In this document: positions 33,652 to 40,104 of the stretch, piece by piece | Layout: every line of letters begins with the position of its first letter | Numbering within the stretch: the stretch's first letter is position 1 | DNA from: a virus | Strand: one strand, 5' to 3' | Length of the DNA stretch: 41,288 bases | IMG/VR virus record: IMGVR_UViG_3300025168_000193 | Coordinates: 1 to 41,288 of that record | Translations under genes and position numbers: made by a program | Notes under the pieces: model-generated | The model's database searches: none | What the model saw: only the letters and a program-made list of their open reading frames with translations | Told to the model about the DNA's origin: nothing

Positions 33652-33780
33652 TAGCGCAGTAGGGAATCGAACCCTAATTTCTGATGGTACTTCCTCTTGC
33701 TTGCTTGCTTATTAAAGCCTAGCAAAGAGACGTGCATATTTCAACACTCCAGCTTCCTATTCCAATTAGAAGACTGCGCC
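33652..33780 (-). ncRNA. tRNA-like RNA with expanded anticodon/variable region (129 nt)
   Basis: Clear tRNA features: 7-bp acceptor GGCGCAG/CTGCGCT, D-arm stem TTCT/GGAA with loop AATTGGAATA (A14, A15, GG and A21 equivalents present), and T-arm TAGGG-TTCGATT-CCCTA joined directly to the acceptor. No CCA is encoded. Between D and T arms lie 76-77 bases instead of about 22. A possible anticodon stem CTGG/TCAG brackets the extra DNA, with GTT in anticodon register on the 5' side, and the insert contains a strong hairpin beginning CTCTTTGCT and closing with AGCAAGAG. This could be a tRNA with a very short insertion, a degenerate tRNA or a tRNA mimic. Confidence 0.5.
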
Positions 33781-33796
33781 AAATACTGACATAGTA

Positions 33797-33922
33797 CTAC
33801 CCCCCCAGACTCAAAAATATAAAAGATAAAAGAGCCACAAGGGATAGCATTATGAATTTAAACACATTGACAACTTTAAACTTAGGCGTGTCAATTGCCC
33901 GAATAATTGAATGTAGTATCAT
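33797..33922 (-). CDS. Tiny single-pass membrane protein (41 aa)
   Basis: Cytosolic-looking start MILHSIIRAIDTPKFKVVNV followed by one membrane helix FIMLSLVALLSFIFLSLGG. Starts 10 bases after the previous tiny gene and ends 16 bases before the tRNA-like RNA. Part of a run of three tiny membrane proteins. Confidence 0.5.
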   Translation of the reverse strand: MILHSIIRAIDTPKFKVVNVFKFIMLSLVALLSFIFLSLGG

Positions 33923-33932
33923 AATAAATTTA

Positions 33933-34022
33933 TTAGGTAGTTAGGGTTCCGATTAAAGCCAGTATTAACCAGAAGATAGTTAGCATCACCTGGTCAAATG
34001 TCCATTGATTATTGTTTTTCAT
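33933..34022 (-). CDS. Tiny single-pass membrane protein (29 aa)
   Basis: Polar start MKNNNQWTFDQVM then a membrane helix LTIFWLILALIGTLTT. Start lies five bases after the previous stop, behind an A-rich tract. Resembles the 28-aa neighbour in layout (charged/polar start, Trp, one helix), suggesting a common type. Confidence 0.5.
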   Translation of the reverse strand: MKNNNQWTFDQVMLTIFWLILALIGTLTT

Positions 34023-34027
34023 TTTTT

Positions 34028-34114
34028 TTATTTTAAATATGCGATTACCAATAATGTGACCCAAAAGCCCACTAGCATCAGTTGGTAGGTCCAGAAATCT
34101 TTATCTTCTTTCAT
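34028..34114 (-). CDS. Tiny single-pass membrane protein (28 aa)
   Basis: Reads MKEDKDFWTYQLMLVGFWVT and ends in LLVIAYLK. The ATG overlaps the upstream stop (ATGA), a strong sign of real, coupled translation. Function unknown. Confidence 0.55.
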   Translation of the reverse strand: MKEDKDFWTYQLMLVGFWVTLLVIAYLK

Positions 34115-34317
34115 TGCTCTGTTATTGTTACGTCAATTTTCAATCCTGTCGCCTCACTAAGGCGTTTCCCTATCTCTTCAGAGAAATCTTCAAAGGCGCA
34201 GTTGTTTTTGCCATCAGCTCTGTAATAGTACAGATACACTCCCTTGAATATGTATTCAGATGAAATACGTTGCAACTCGCAAAGTGCTTGTAACTCATAG
34301 TCGGTGTAGTATCCCAT
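34111..34317 (-). CDS. Small protein, paralog of the gene at 34618-34848 (68 aa)
   Basis: Ends with FSEEIGKRLSEATGLKIDVT, nearly repeated in the neighbour as ISEEIEECLRDATGLRIDVL; both are preceded by a short YxYYxxD/YTYKDK stretch. The pair appears to have arisen by duplication. No known family. It is coupled by ATGA to a tiny membrane protein. Confidence 0.6.
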   Translation of the reverse strand: MGYYTDYELQALCELQRISSEYIFKGVYLYYYRADGKNNCAFEDFSEEIGKRLSEATGLKIDVTITEQ

Positions 34318-34330
34318 CTTTAATTATTTT

Positions 34331-34615
34331 TTAATATACCCACCATATCTTATCTGGTGTTCGTTTTTGATTATCGAAATCACGGTAAATCTTACCTACA
34401 AACATAACAGGAGTGTCATCTAAGCCGTACTTACCTGCTCCATCAGAATCCCCTAGCTTGTAATGAAATACAACCTCAGAGATAATACCCTCAAAGTCAT
34501 CCTCCTTGTAGCCGTACTTCTTCATCCAGATATATGCATCAGTTAAGTACACATTGTACGTCTTGTTCATATAAACCAAATATGGCTTTTTAGATACCTT
34601 CTGATTTTCTTCCAT
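34331..34615 (-). CDS. Phage protein of unknown function (94 aa)
   Basis: Alpha/beta protein with YMNKTYNVYLTDAYIWMKKY and FHYKLGDSDGAGKYGLDDTP, ending in Lys and Trp (PDKIWWVY). No family recognised. Lies between the two paralogs with a 2-base gap on one side and 13 on the other. Confidence 0.55.
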   Translation of the reverse strand: MEENQKVSKKPYLVYMNKTYNVYLTDAYIWMKKYGYKEDDFEGIISEVVFHYKLGDSDGAGKYGLDDTPVMFVGKIYRDFDNQKRTPDKIWWVY

Positions 34616-34617
34616 AG

Positions 34618-34848
34618 TTATTCATTTAATGACTCGTAATGTATATCTGAATTATCTGTAATTAATACGTCAATACGCAAGCCTGTCGCATCCCGTAAGC
34701 ACTCTTCTATCTCCTCCGAAATAGCCTCAAGGTCATACAGAGTCCGCTCTAGCTTTTTATCCTTGTAAGTATATAAGCCTACGTCTTTTAGAACATAGTA
34801 ATGACAAGGCTTACACTCTGGAAAATCACACTTCTTATTGATTGCCAT
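34618..34848 (-). CDS. Small Cys-containing protein, paralog of the gene at 34111-34317 (76 aa)
   Basis: N-terminal KKCDFPECKPCHYYVLKDVG has Cys residues that could bind metal. The C-terminal ISEEIEECLRDATGLRIDVL matches the neighbouring paralog. The ATG two bases after the stop of the tiny upstream gene is preferred; an ATG at 34908 would add 20 residues and overlap that gene. Confidence 0.6.
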   Translation of the reverse strand: MAINKKCDFPECKPCHYYVLKDVGLYTYKDKKLERTLYDLEAISEEIEECLRDATGLRIDVLITDNSDIHYESLNE

Positions 34849-34850
34849 AG

Positions 34851-34949
34851 CTAAACGTATTTTAATAAAAGAATCCAAAAACCTAAATTCAGGATGATAA
34901 TTATACATATCTTAAGGTAAACACCTTCCTCTTCTTCTTCTTGTTCCAT
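34851..34949 (-). CDS. Tiny acidic-start membrane protein (32 aa)
   Basis: Reads MEQEEEEEGVYLKICIIIIL and continues as one membrane helix to a short basic end. Its ATG overlaps the stop of the 64-aa membrane gene by one base (TAATG) and its stop is two bases from the next start, so it fits the coupled packing well. Confidence 0.5.
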   Translation of the reverse strand: MEQEEEEEGVYLKICIIIILNLGFWILLLKYV

Positions 34950-35143
34950 TATCTGTAGTTTTTAAAACTTCGTGATACTTCTATTATTGACCATAATACA
35001 GCCAGATTCATTAAAAGAATAAGTGCAAATGGACCGAAATCAAAAACACGCCCCTTGAAAATTGCGTGATACGCACAGAAATCCATCACAAGCATCATAC
35101 AAGGCAAGACACGTAGATATATTATCCTAATAGCTTGTCTCAT
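34949..35143 (-). CDS. Two-helix membrane protein (64 aa)
   Basis: Hydrophobic segments near residues 8-28 (IYLRVLPCMMLVMDFCAYHA) and 35-55 (FDFGPFALILLMNLAVLWSI), with basic ends. Probably inserted in the inner membrane. No family recognised. The start overlaps the upstream stop (ATGA). Confidence 0.6.
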   Translation of the reverse strand: MRQAIRIIYLRVLPCMMLVMDFCAYHAIFKGRVFDFGPFALILLMNLAVLWSIIEVSRSFKNYR

Positions 35144-35304
35144 AATAATTCTATTGTAGTTATCGTATCACCAAATGAATCAACACAAGCAATTACATCA
35201 GGGCGAGCACATCGCATACTAGCAACTTCGTAGCTAGGAGTATAGCACTCAATGTCCTGAGTGTTAGTGTACAAATAGTACTCTCTTATATTAGTATCTT
35301 CCAT
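35140..35304 (-). CDS. Small acidic protein of unknown function (54 aa)
   Basis: Begins MEDTNIREYYLYTNTQDIEC and ends in CVDSFGDTITTIELL; contains three Cys. The stop overlaps the next ATG (ATGA). It is the first gene after the second tRNA-like RNA. No family recognised. Confidence 0.6.
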   Translation of the reverse strand: MEDTNIREYYLYTNTQDIECYTPSYEVASMRCARPDVIACVDSFGDTITTIELL

Positions 35305-35324
35305 CTTGATTAATTATTAGTTAG

Positions 35325-35400
35325 CTGATGCGTAGGAATCAAACCTACACGACACTATTGAATAACATCGCTACCATAACATCACAGTTACGCGCTATCA
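35325..35400 (-). ncRNA. Second tRNA-like RNA of tRNA length (76 nt)
   Basis: A T-arm GTAGG-TTTGATT-CCTAC joins directly to 3' GCATCA, which pairs with 5' TGAT-A-GC (one bulged A). A hairpin CGATGTT/AGTGTCG closes a 7-base loop ATTCAAT with T at the U33 position, TCA in the anticodon register and A after it. A second hairpin GTAAC/GTTAT occupies the D-arm region, but the usual GG sits outside it. The T-loop has T in place of the conserved C56, and the anticodon stem uses several G-T pairs. Possibly a degenerate tRNA or tRNA mimic; a UCA suppressor is conceivable but unsupported by codon use. Confidence 0.4.
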
Positions 35401-35435
35401 CTTTGACATTTTTAATATTAGCCAAATGATAAGCA

Positions 35436-35470
35436 AACAAAAAGGGGAGCATCCTTTCGGATAACTCCCC
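35436..35470 (-). terminator. Strong rho-independent terminator
   Basis: On the - strand: GGGGAG/CTCCCC stem with an inner ATCC-GAAA-GGAT tetraloop hairpin, followed by TTTTTGTTT. It ends the transcript of the gene at 35524-36231 before the tRNA-like RNA and accessory genes. Confidence 0.85.
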
Positions 35471-35523
35471 CCAAAATCCATCGGTGAGGTAATTGTTGCA
35501 TTCGTGAAATAAAACGTATCCTT

Positions 35524-36231
35524 TTAGCGCTTAGCTTCTTGTTGAAGCTTGTTCTTCAAGGCATCTCGCGACGGTTTGGTTGAGTGAGTGGCATCTTTGC
35601 GATACTGTAACTCATCCGTTGTACCATCTAGGTAATTTTGATATTGTTGCGGGTTTCTACGCAATCCCAAAATTCCCTTGTGAGCAGTTAGCACTTGCAA
35701 ATCCATAGCTATCTCTAGGTTTGAATTTAAGACAGAAGATGTAATCTGATTGAAAGCCCTTTTATCCACCAGATTCTGTTCCTTTTTATAGGCAGATTCC
35801 GACCCATCATTTCTGATGTTGAGACCTTTCGTTACTTCTTCTTCTGTATAGGTTCTATCGTGTGCGGTTGTTCCTTTCGTGAACACCTTGTTTGCATCGA
35901 GCAAATCGATTGTTTGCGTACAAGCTGTCAATTCAGTTACTTCGCCAGATTTTGAAACTTCAATCTGTTTGATAGTTACTTCAGCAATCCATTTAGCATC
36001 CTTTATGTTGCGGATAGCCTCTTTGGCTTTGGCGGAATTCTCCCGCTCTAACTCTTTCTTTTCTTTCAGATGAACAGCTATCGCTTCAGTATCAAACGTT
36101 TCGTTTAGCTCCTTTCTAAAGGATGCCATCGCTTCGTTCATTAGCTTTATTTGTTCTTCAGGAGTTAAGACTTTGTTAGACTTAGTATCCTTTACAAGTT
36201 TTGACTTAATTGTTGTGTTTGGGTTTTTCAT
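35524..36231 (-). CDS. First leftward gene, unknown function (235 aa)
   Basis: A charged helical protein: Lys-rich start (TIKSKLVKDTKSNKVLTPEE), helices FRKELNETFDTEAIAVHLKE and ENSAKAKEAIRNIKDAKW, and a C-terminal part with LTAHKGILGLRRNPQQYQN. No family recognised. The start at MKNPNTT is preferred over an upstream ATG that would read through a GAAA-tetraloop hairpin. It is monocistronic: the divergent control region lies upstream and a strong terminator downstream, suggesting an abundantly or early expressed protein. Confidence 0.6.
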   Translation of the reverse strand: MKNPNTTIKSKLVKDTKSNKVLTPEEQIKLMNEAMASFRKELNETFDTEAIAVHLKEKKELERENSAKAKEAIRNIKDAKWIAEVTIKQIEVSKSGEVTELTACTQTIDLLDANKVFTKGTTAHDRTYTEEEVTKGLNIRNDGSESAYKKEQNLVDKRAFNQITSSVLNSNLEIAMDLQVLTAHKGILGLRRNPQQYQNYLDGTTDELQYRKDATHSTKPSRDALKNKLQQEAKR

Positions 36232-36246
36232 TTGTTTGATTGTTAT

Positions 36247-36258
36247 AGCCTTTCGGCT
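36247..36258 (-). promoter_or_regulatory. Leader hairpin AGCC-GAAA-GGCT
   Basis: A 4-bp stem with a stable GNRA-type GAAA loop lies 15 bases before the ATG of the 235-aa gene, in its likely 5' leader. It may stabilise the mRNA or position the start. Confidence 0.35.
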
Positions 36259-36436
36259 TTCGATGTACCAGATGATACAAAGGTTAGGCAAACAATTACA
36301 CAACTACGTTTGTAGTATTTCACCGATAAACGGGATTTTGATATTCACATAGGCATTAGGGTTAAAAGGTTCACGTTCATTTCACTAGTACAAGTATAGG
36401 CATAATAACAATACGAAACACATTAGCACCCCTTTA

Positions 36437-36458
36437 GTTATTAACAAGTTATTAACAA
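36437..36458 (+). repeat. Tandem 11-bp iterons (GTTATTAACAA x2)
   Basis: Two perfect, adjacent copies. The core TTATTAACA matches the DnaA box TTATCCACA at seven of nine positions. Candidate binding sites for the phage DnaA-domain-IV-like protein or host DnaA. Confidence 0.6.
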
Positions 36459-36462
36459 TTTC

Positions 36463-36474
36463 ATACAAGCTACT
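36463..36474 (+). repeat. 12-bp direct repeat, copy 1 (ATACAAGCTACT)
   Basis: Identical to the copy at 36565-36576, about 100 bases away in the same orientation. Possible protein-binding site in the control region. Confidence 0.55.
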
Positions 36475-36564
36475 GGGTAAAGCTAAATAGTATGTCAATA
36501 ACAGTACTAGCCCTAAACAAGTACTTTGCATAGGTTGGTACTATGCTATAAAAAAAGGATTGTT

Positions 36565-36576
36565 ATACAAGCTACT
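36565..36576 (+). repeat. 12-bp direct repeat, copy 2 (ATACAAGCTACT)
   Basis: Identical to the copy at 36463-36474; here it runs into the TACTATG motif that recurs twice more in the region. Confidence 0.55.
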
Positions 36577-36854
36577 ATGTTATACCTAATAAGGCAATTT
36601 TTTTTTTCGCCAAGCTGGGGGCGCATAATGCAACCATATACCCCCACTCGAAGGATTAGGTAGGGGGTGGGTTTCGTATATGCGTATTGTGGTTTTGGTT
36701 ATTTTACGCTTCTCGCTTTATTTGAGGGGTCGTCTTTGCGTTGAATTAGCATTTTGGTATGTGTGTATAGCTTTTAGTATTTTAATAGCCTAGGGGGCTT
36801 AATTAGCTATTGGTTTTTAATTTGTGGTAATAGCTCTATTAGTCTATTAGCTAA

Positions 36855-36948
36855 TTAGTATATATATATATATATATATTATATATTAGTATATTAGTAT
36901 ATTAGTATATATATATATATATTATATATTAGTATATTAGTATATTAG
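36855..36948. repeat. Duplicated (TA)n-TTAG unit, about 47 bp each
   Basis: Two imperfect direct copies (beginning at 36855 and 36902) of TTAG, a (TA)n run, ATATATTAG and two TATATTAG steps; they differ in TA number. The tract is almost pure A/T, so it should melt easily, as expected of an origin unwinding element. Flanked by TTAGCTAATTAG palindromes. Confidence 0.7.
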
Positions 36949-36974
36949 CTAATTGCTAATTAGGACAAATATAG

Positions 36975-36993
36975 TACTATGTGATGCATAGTA
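36975..36993. promoter_or_regulatory. Operator-like inverted repeat upstream of the terminase promoter
   Basis: TACTATG-TGATG-CATAGTA, a perfect 7-bp inverted repeat about 30 bases before the -7 element. TACTATG also occurs at 36539 and 36573. Likely repressor or activator site. Confidence 0.45.
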
Positions 36994-37022
36994 GCACATA
37001 CATAGAGTTTTAAAAATATTAC

Positions 37023-37030
37023 TATATTTG
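37023..37030 (+). promoter_or_regulatory. -7 promoter element (TATATTTG) for the terminase, near-leaderless
   Basis: Exact TAnnTTTG five bases before the ATG, so the transcript should begin at or next to the start codon. Confidence 0.65.
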
Positions 37031-37035
37031 CAACT

Positions 37036-39327
37036 ATGGGTTTATCTTCCTCTTCCATTAGCGTTAAGAAAACCTCACTAGAACTTGATAGGAGATTAGA
37101 ATTCTTATACGACCTTTACAATTCCGATATACCCATTGGGGATAATAAAAAAAGTTTACTAGAGAAGCACGGCTATATAGAAATCGTTGATGATTATAAG
37201 CCTAAGATACCTGTTACCATTAACAAGGCATTGAATACTGATGATACAGTAAAGAGCGAGAATGAGCAGATAGCAGATAGCTTTGTAGATGTGGTAGATG
37301 AAACCACGACTCACGATGAAGTACTTACCATTGATGAGTATGATAACAAACAAGATTTCAAGTATAAAGGCAAAAAGGAAATTAAGACTAGCGAGTGGAA
37401 ACCTGCTGAACAGGAAACTCTTAACTACCCTAAAGAATTTGTAAGGTGGATAGACAGCATTAATACTGGTTTTGCTAATAGGATTCCCTATGAGAGATTT
37501 AACCTTTACGTTCAGCAGTCGGAAATGTGGTTAGCAGAGAACACTTCTTATTCCGATTACAACACAATGGAAACCCAGCTTGACTTTGCAAGAGACGAAA
37601 AAAGAAGGTGTACAGAAAACTCTCTTTACTTTCTAAACAAATATCATCTTCTAAAAGAGGGGGATGTAGCAGGTGGTGGAAGAAGATTTAAAGCGTGGGA
37701 GTGCCAAGAGGTAGTTTGTTATTTATTTGACTGCGGTTACAATATCCTTATAGGGAAACCAAGGCAGATAGGATTTACTTCTACTATTGGTGGCTTATGT
37801 GAAAAGAAAATAATATTCCATAAATCTTACTTTGTTAAGTTTATTACCAAATCTCTACAAAAAGGTATTGAGATATTTGAAGATAAAATAAAATTCCCTT
37901 TATACCACATTCCAGACTGGATGCGCCCTACAGTCAACAATGACAGAGATAACTTATTACGTTTATTCTATCGCCCAAAAAAAGGGGAGATAGGGGGTGT
38001 TGATTCAAAACTAGAAGTAGTGGCTCCATCAACTACGGCAATTAACGGTGGTGCTCCTAACCTAGTAGCCCTTGATGAAGTTGGCTTGATAGATATCCTT
38101 GGCAAGATGATGAATGAAGGGAGACCTGCATTGTACTGGGTTGATGATAATGGAAAGATAAAAATGAGGCGGCAATTAATAGCTTGGGGTACAGGGGGAG
38201 AAATGTCAGGCGGGGGTAGAGAATTTGAAGTAGAGTTCAAGGCGGCAAGAGAAGCCTGGAAGGAAAGGAATTTCCATTATGGTATAATCCCTGTTTTCTT
38301 TGATGCGTTTTCAAAACCTGGCGTAGATGAAAAGTTCTATGACCAAGAAAAAAAGTTCTATTATTCCAAAGGAGATGATTCTGCAGTTCAGTTCCACCAA
38401 CACTATCCAATGACAATGGATGATATGTTCCTTGTTTCAAGTGAAACCCTGTGGTCTGTAGAGAAAATTAATCAAAGCATTAAGAAAATAAAAAATTTAG
38501 AAGCCTTAGTAAAACCAAAAATGGGGTTCTTCGAACCAGATTTTGATTACAACAGGGCTGAAGGAGAAAGCAGTGATGTTCCTTTCCACATAAAAGGAGC
38601 AACCTTTGTACCTACAGAAGATGATGACCCTAGGGCTACTGTTACTATTATAAAACACCCTGAAAGAAATTGGAAAAACAGGTACTATCAGGGAACAGAC
38701 CCTGTGTATACAGAAACAGGTCATTCCCTTATGGCTTCTGCAATATGGGATAATGTAGAAGGAAGCCCAGTGGCTTGTTTGAATTTTAGAACCCCAGATT
38801 ATAGGTATTGCTACCTACAAACACTTTTGCTTGGGTTATACTACGACCCACATAGAAGCAGAAACCTTGTAGAATCAAATGTAGGGAGTGGCTTTATGGA
38901 CTATGTAGATGCCAGGGGGCATTATAGGGTTCTCGTTCCAAATAATATGCTCTCAGCGCATTTAAGAACAACAATGGGGCAAAGGCTTGGAATCAACAAA
39001 AAAGGCAATACAGCAAGGTTTATTTTAAATAAGATTCAAGAAATGCTTGAAGTGTATGGAGATAATATTCTTATAGAAGATTTTTGGATACAACTAAAAA
39101 CCTTTGTTAGAAAGGTAAGCTCATCAGGTAATGAAACATTTAGAGTAGAAAATCCAAAGTATTACCACGATGATGTCATTGATGCGGTTGTATATGCTTA
39201 CATATGCGGGCAAAGTTTTACTCACTTAACACCAATGGAACCAGAGACAGTAAAAATGAAGAAAGTGAAAAATAAACTTTCATATGATAACAATTTTAAC
39301 CTTGTTTTTAAAAAAACAATGATATAA
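37036..39327 (+). CDS. Terminase large subunit (763 aa)
   Basis: The DNA-packaging ATPase-nuclease. After a ~190-residue N-terminal extension comes an ATPase domain with a deviant Walker A, GKPRQIGFTST (about 240-250), which lacks the usual Lys before Thr, and Walker B LVALDEVG (about 342-349). The nuclease domain has GTDPVY (about 551) and YHDDVIDAVVYAY (about 709-721), giving the RNase H-like acidic residues. It would cut concatemers and pump DNA into proheads at the portal. The longer N-terminal part is acidic and probably a linker. No small terminase subunit is visible beside it. The promoter element is five bases upstream. Confidence 0.88.
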   Translation: MGLSSSSISVKKTSLELDRRLEFLYDLYNSDIPIGDNKKSLLEKHGYIEIVDDYKPKIPVTINKALNTDDTVKSENEQIADSFVDVVDETTTHDEVLTIDEYDNKQDFKYKGKKEIKTSEWKPAEQETLNYPKEFVRWIDSINTGFANRIPYERFNLYVQQSEMWLAENTSYSDYNTMETQLDFARDEKRRCTENSLYFLNKYHLLKEGDVAGGGRRFKAWECQEVVCYLFDCGYNILIGKPRQIGFTSTIGGLCEKKIIFHKSYFVKFITKSLQKGIEIFEDKIKFPLYHIPDWMRPTVNNDRDNLLRLFYRPKKGEIGGVDSKLEVVAPSTTAINGGAPNLVALDEVGLIDILGKMMNEGRPALYWVDDNGKIKMRRQLIAWGTGGEMSGGGREFEVEFKAAREAWKERNFHYGIIPVFFDAFSKPGVDEKFYDQEKKFYYSKGDDSAVQFHQHYPMTMDDMFLVSSETLWSVEKINQSIKKIKNLEALVKPKMGFFEPDFDYNRAEGESSDVPFHIKGATFVPTEDDDPRATVTIIKHPERNWKNRYYQGTDPVYTETGHSLMASAIWDNVEGSPVACLNFRTPDYRYCYLQTLLLGLYYDPHRSRNLVESNVGSGFMDYVDARGHYRVLVPNNMLSAHLRTTMGQRLGINKKGNTARFILNKIQEMLEVYGDNILIEDFWIQLKTFVRKVSSSGNETFRVENPKYYHDDVIDAVVYAYICGQSFTHLTPMEPETVKMKKVKNKLSYDNNFNLVFKKTMI

Positions 39328-39336
39328 TAAAATTCT

Positions 39337-39344
39337 TATATTTG
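39337..39344 (+). promoter_or_regulatory. -7 promoter element (TATATTTG) for the fibre genes
   Basis: Exact TAnnTTTG in the gap after the terminase stop, 30 bases before the next ATG, in an A-rich leader. Confidence 0.6.
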
Positions 39345-39374
39345 TAAAAACACAATAATTTTAACACTTAACTT

Positions 39375-40103
39375 ATGGCAGTTTCAGGAAATTTACGTAA
39401 TGCATTAGATGTGGCGCTAACAACGCAGAACAATTCTAATGAAATCATTAAACTCATAGAGGGAGGTCACGCCCACTCTGGGGGTGTAATTAATTCTGTA
39501 CAAACCAATGATGGCTCTGGGGGGTTTACAGGAACTAGCACTTTCAAGTTTGCATCAAACGTATTAACACTCACATCAGCATCGTCGCAAATTGGTATTG
39601 GGGTTTCAGTAGTTGGAGAGCAGGCGCAGCTCGAACTTGGAGGCACTGACGCTGGGTTAATTATGAACAGATTAACCGATGTTCAACAAAATACTTTATC
39701 AGATGCAGCAATAGCAGGTATGCAAATATACAACTCATCTGAAAATAGAGTAAAGGTACATAATGGAACATTCTTCCAGGGTCTAACAACGGCAGCTGCA
39801 ACATTAACAGATGCAGGAGAAATTGATTGGGATGCAACAAAAGAAGTGGTTACTTTAAGTATGCTTACGGCAACTGGTGCAAGAACAATTAATAACCCTA
39901 CTAATTTAATAAATGGGGGTACTTATGTAATTATATTAAAACAGGATGCACTAGGGTCGCTTACTGTAACTTGGGGTGGTAATTATAAATGGAAAGGTGG
40001 AACTGCGCCAACGCTGACTGCAGCTGGTGATGCAGTAGATATCATTACGTTCATTACGGATGGCACAAATATGTATGGTGTGGATTCTTTAAACTTTAGT
40101 TAA
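39375..40103 (+). CDS. Fibre-like structural protein (242 aa)
   Basis: N-terminal helical part (LRNALDVALTTQNNSNEIIK), then beta-rich repeats, a module LELGGTDAGLIMNRLTDVQQ ... GMQIYNSSENRVKVHNGTFF, and a C-terminal beta domain (VVTLSMLTATGARTINNPTN). The middle module is related to the C-terminal module of the 562-aa fibre-like protein. Probably a virion appendage or decoration protein. It ends one base before the LamG gene, so the two are likely made together. Confidence 0.6.
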   Translation: MAVSGNLRNALDVALTTQNNSNEIIKLIEGGHAHSGGVINSVQTNDGSGGFTGTSTFKFASNVLTLTSASSQIGIGVSVVGEQAQLELGGTDAGLIMNRLTDVQQNTLSDAAIAGMQIYNSSENRVKVHNGTFFQGLTTAAATLTDAGEIDWDATKEVVTLSMLTATGARTINNPTNLINGGTYVIILKQDALGSLTVTWGGNYKWKGGTAPTLTAAGDAVDIITFITDGTNMYGVDSLNFS

Positions 40104-40104
40104 A

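Larger units (their letters stand above)
36304..37022. other. Divergent gene-free control region, candidate replication origin
   Basis: About 0.7 kb without a convincing gene on either strand, between the leftward block and the terminase. It holds tandem 11-bp iterons, a repeated 12-mer, a CATATAC/GTATATG inverted repeat around C5 and G5 runs (36635-36682), a duplicated (TA)n-rich unit, three TACTATG copies and an inverted repeat before the terminase promoter. Iterons next to an easily melted AT tract, in a phage that encodes a DnaA-domain-like protein, suggest an origin; this is inference. Confidence 0.5.

Noticed and set aside
35325-35400. UGA recoding by a phage suppressor tRNA
   Set aside because: TGA ends several genes here and overlaps following ATGs (for example at 17459, 34111 and 35140), so wholesale recoding is not supported; the RNA is kept only as a tRNA-like element.
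36855-36948. CRISPR-like array
   Set aside because: Repeats are simple TA-rich units without spacers of constant length, and no cas genes are nearby; the Cas4-like nuclease is a phage RecB-family protein.
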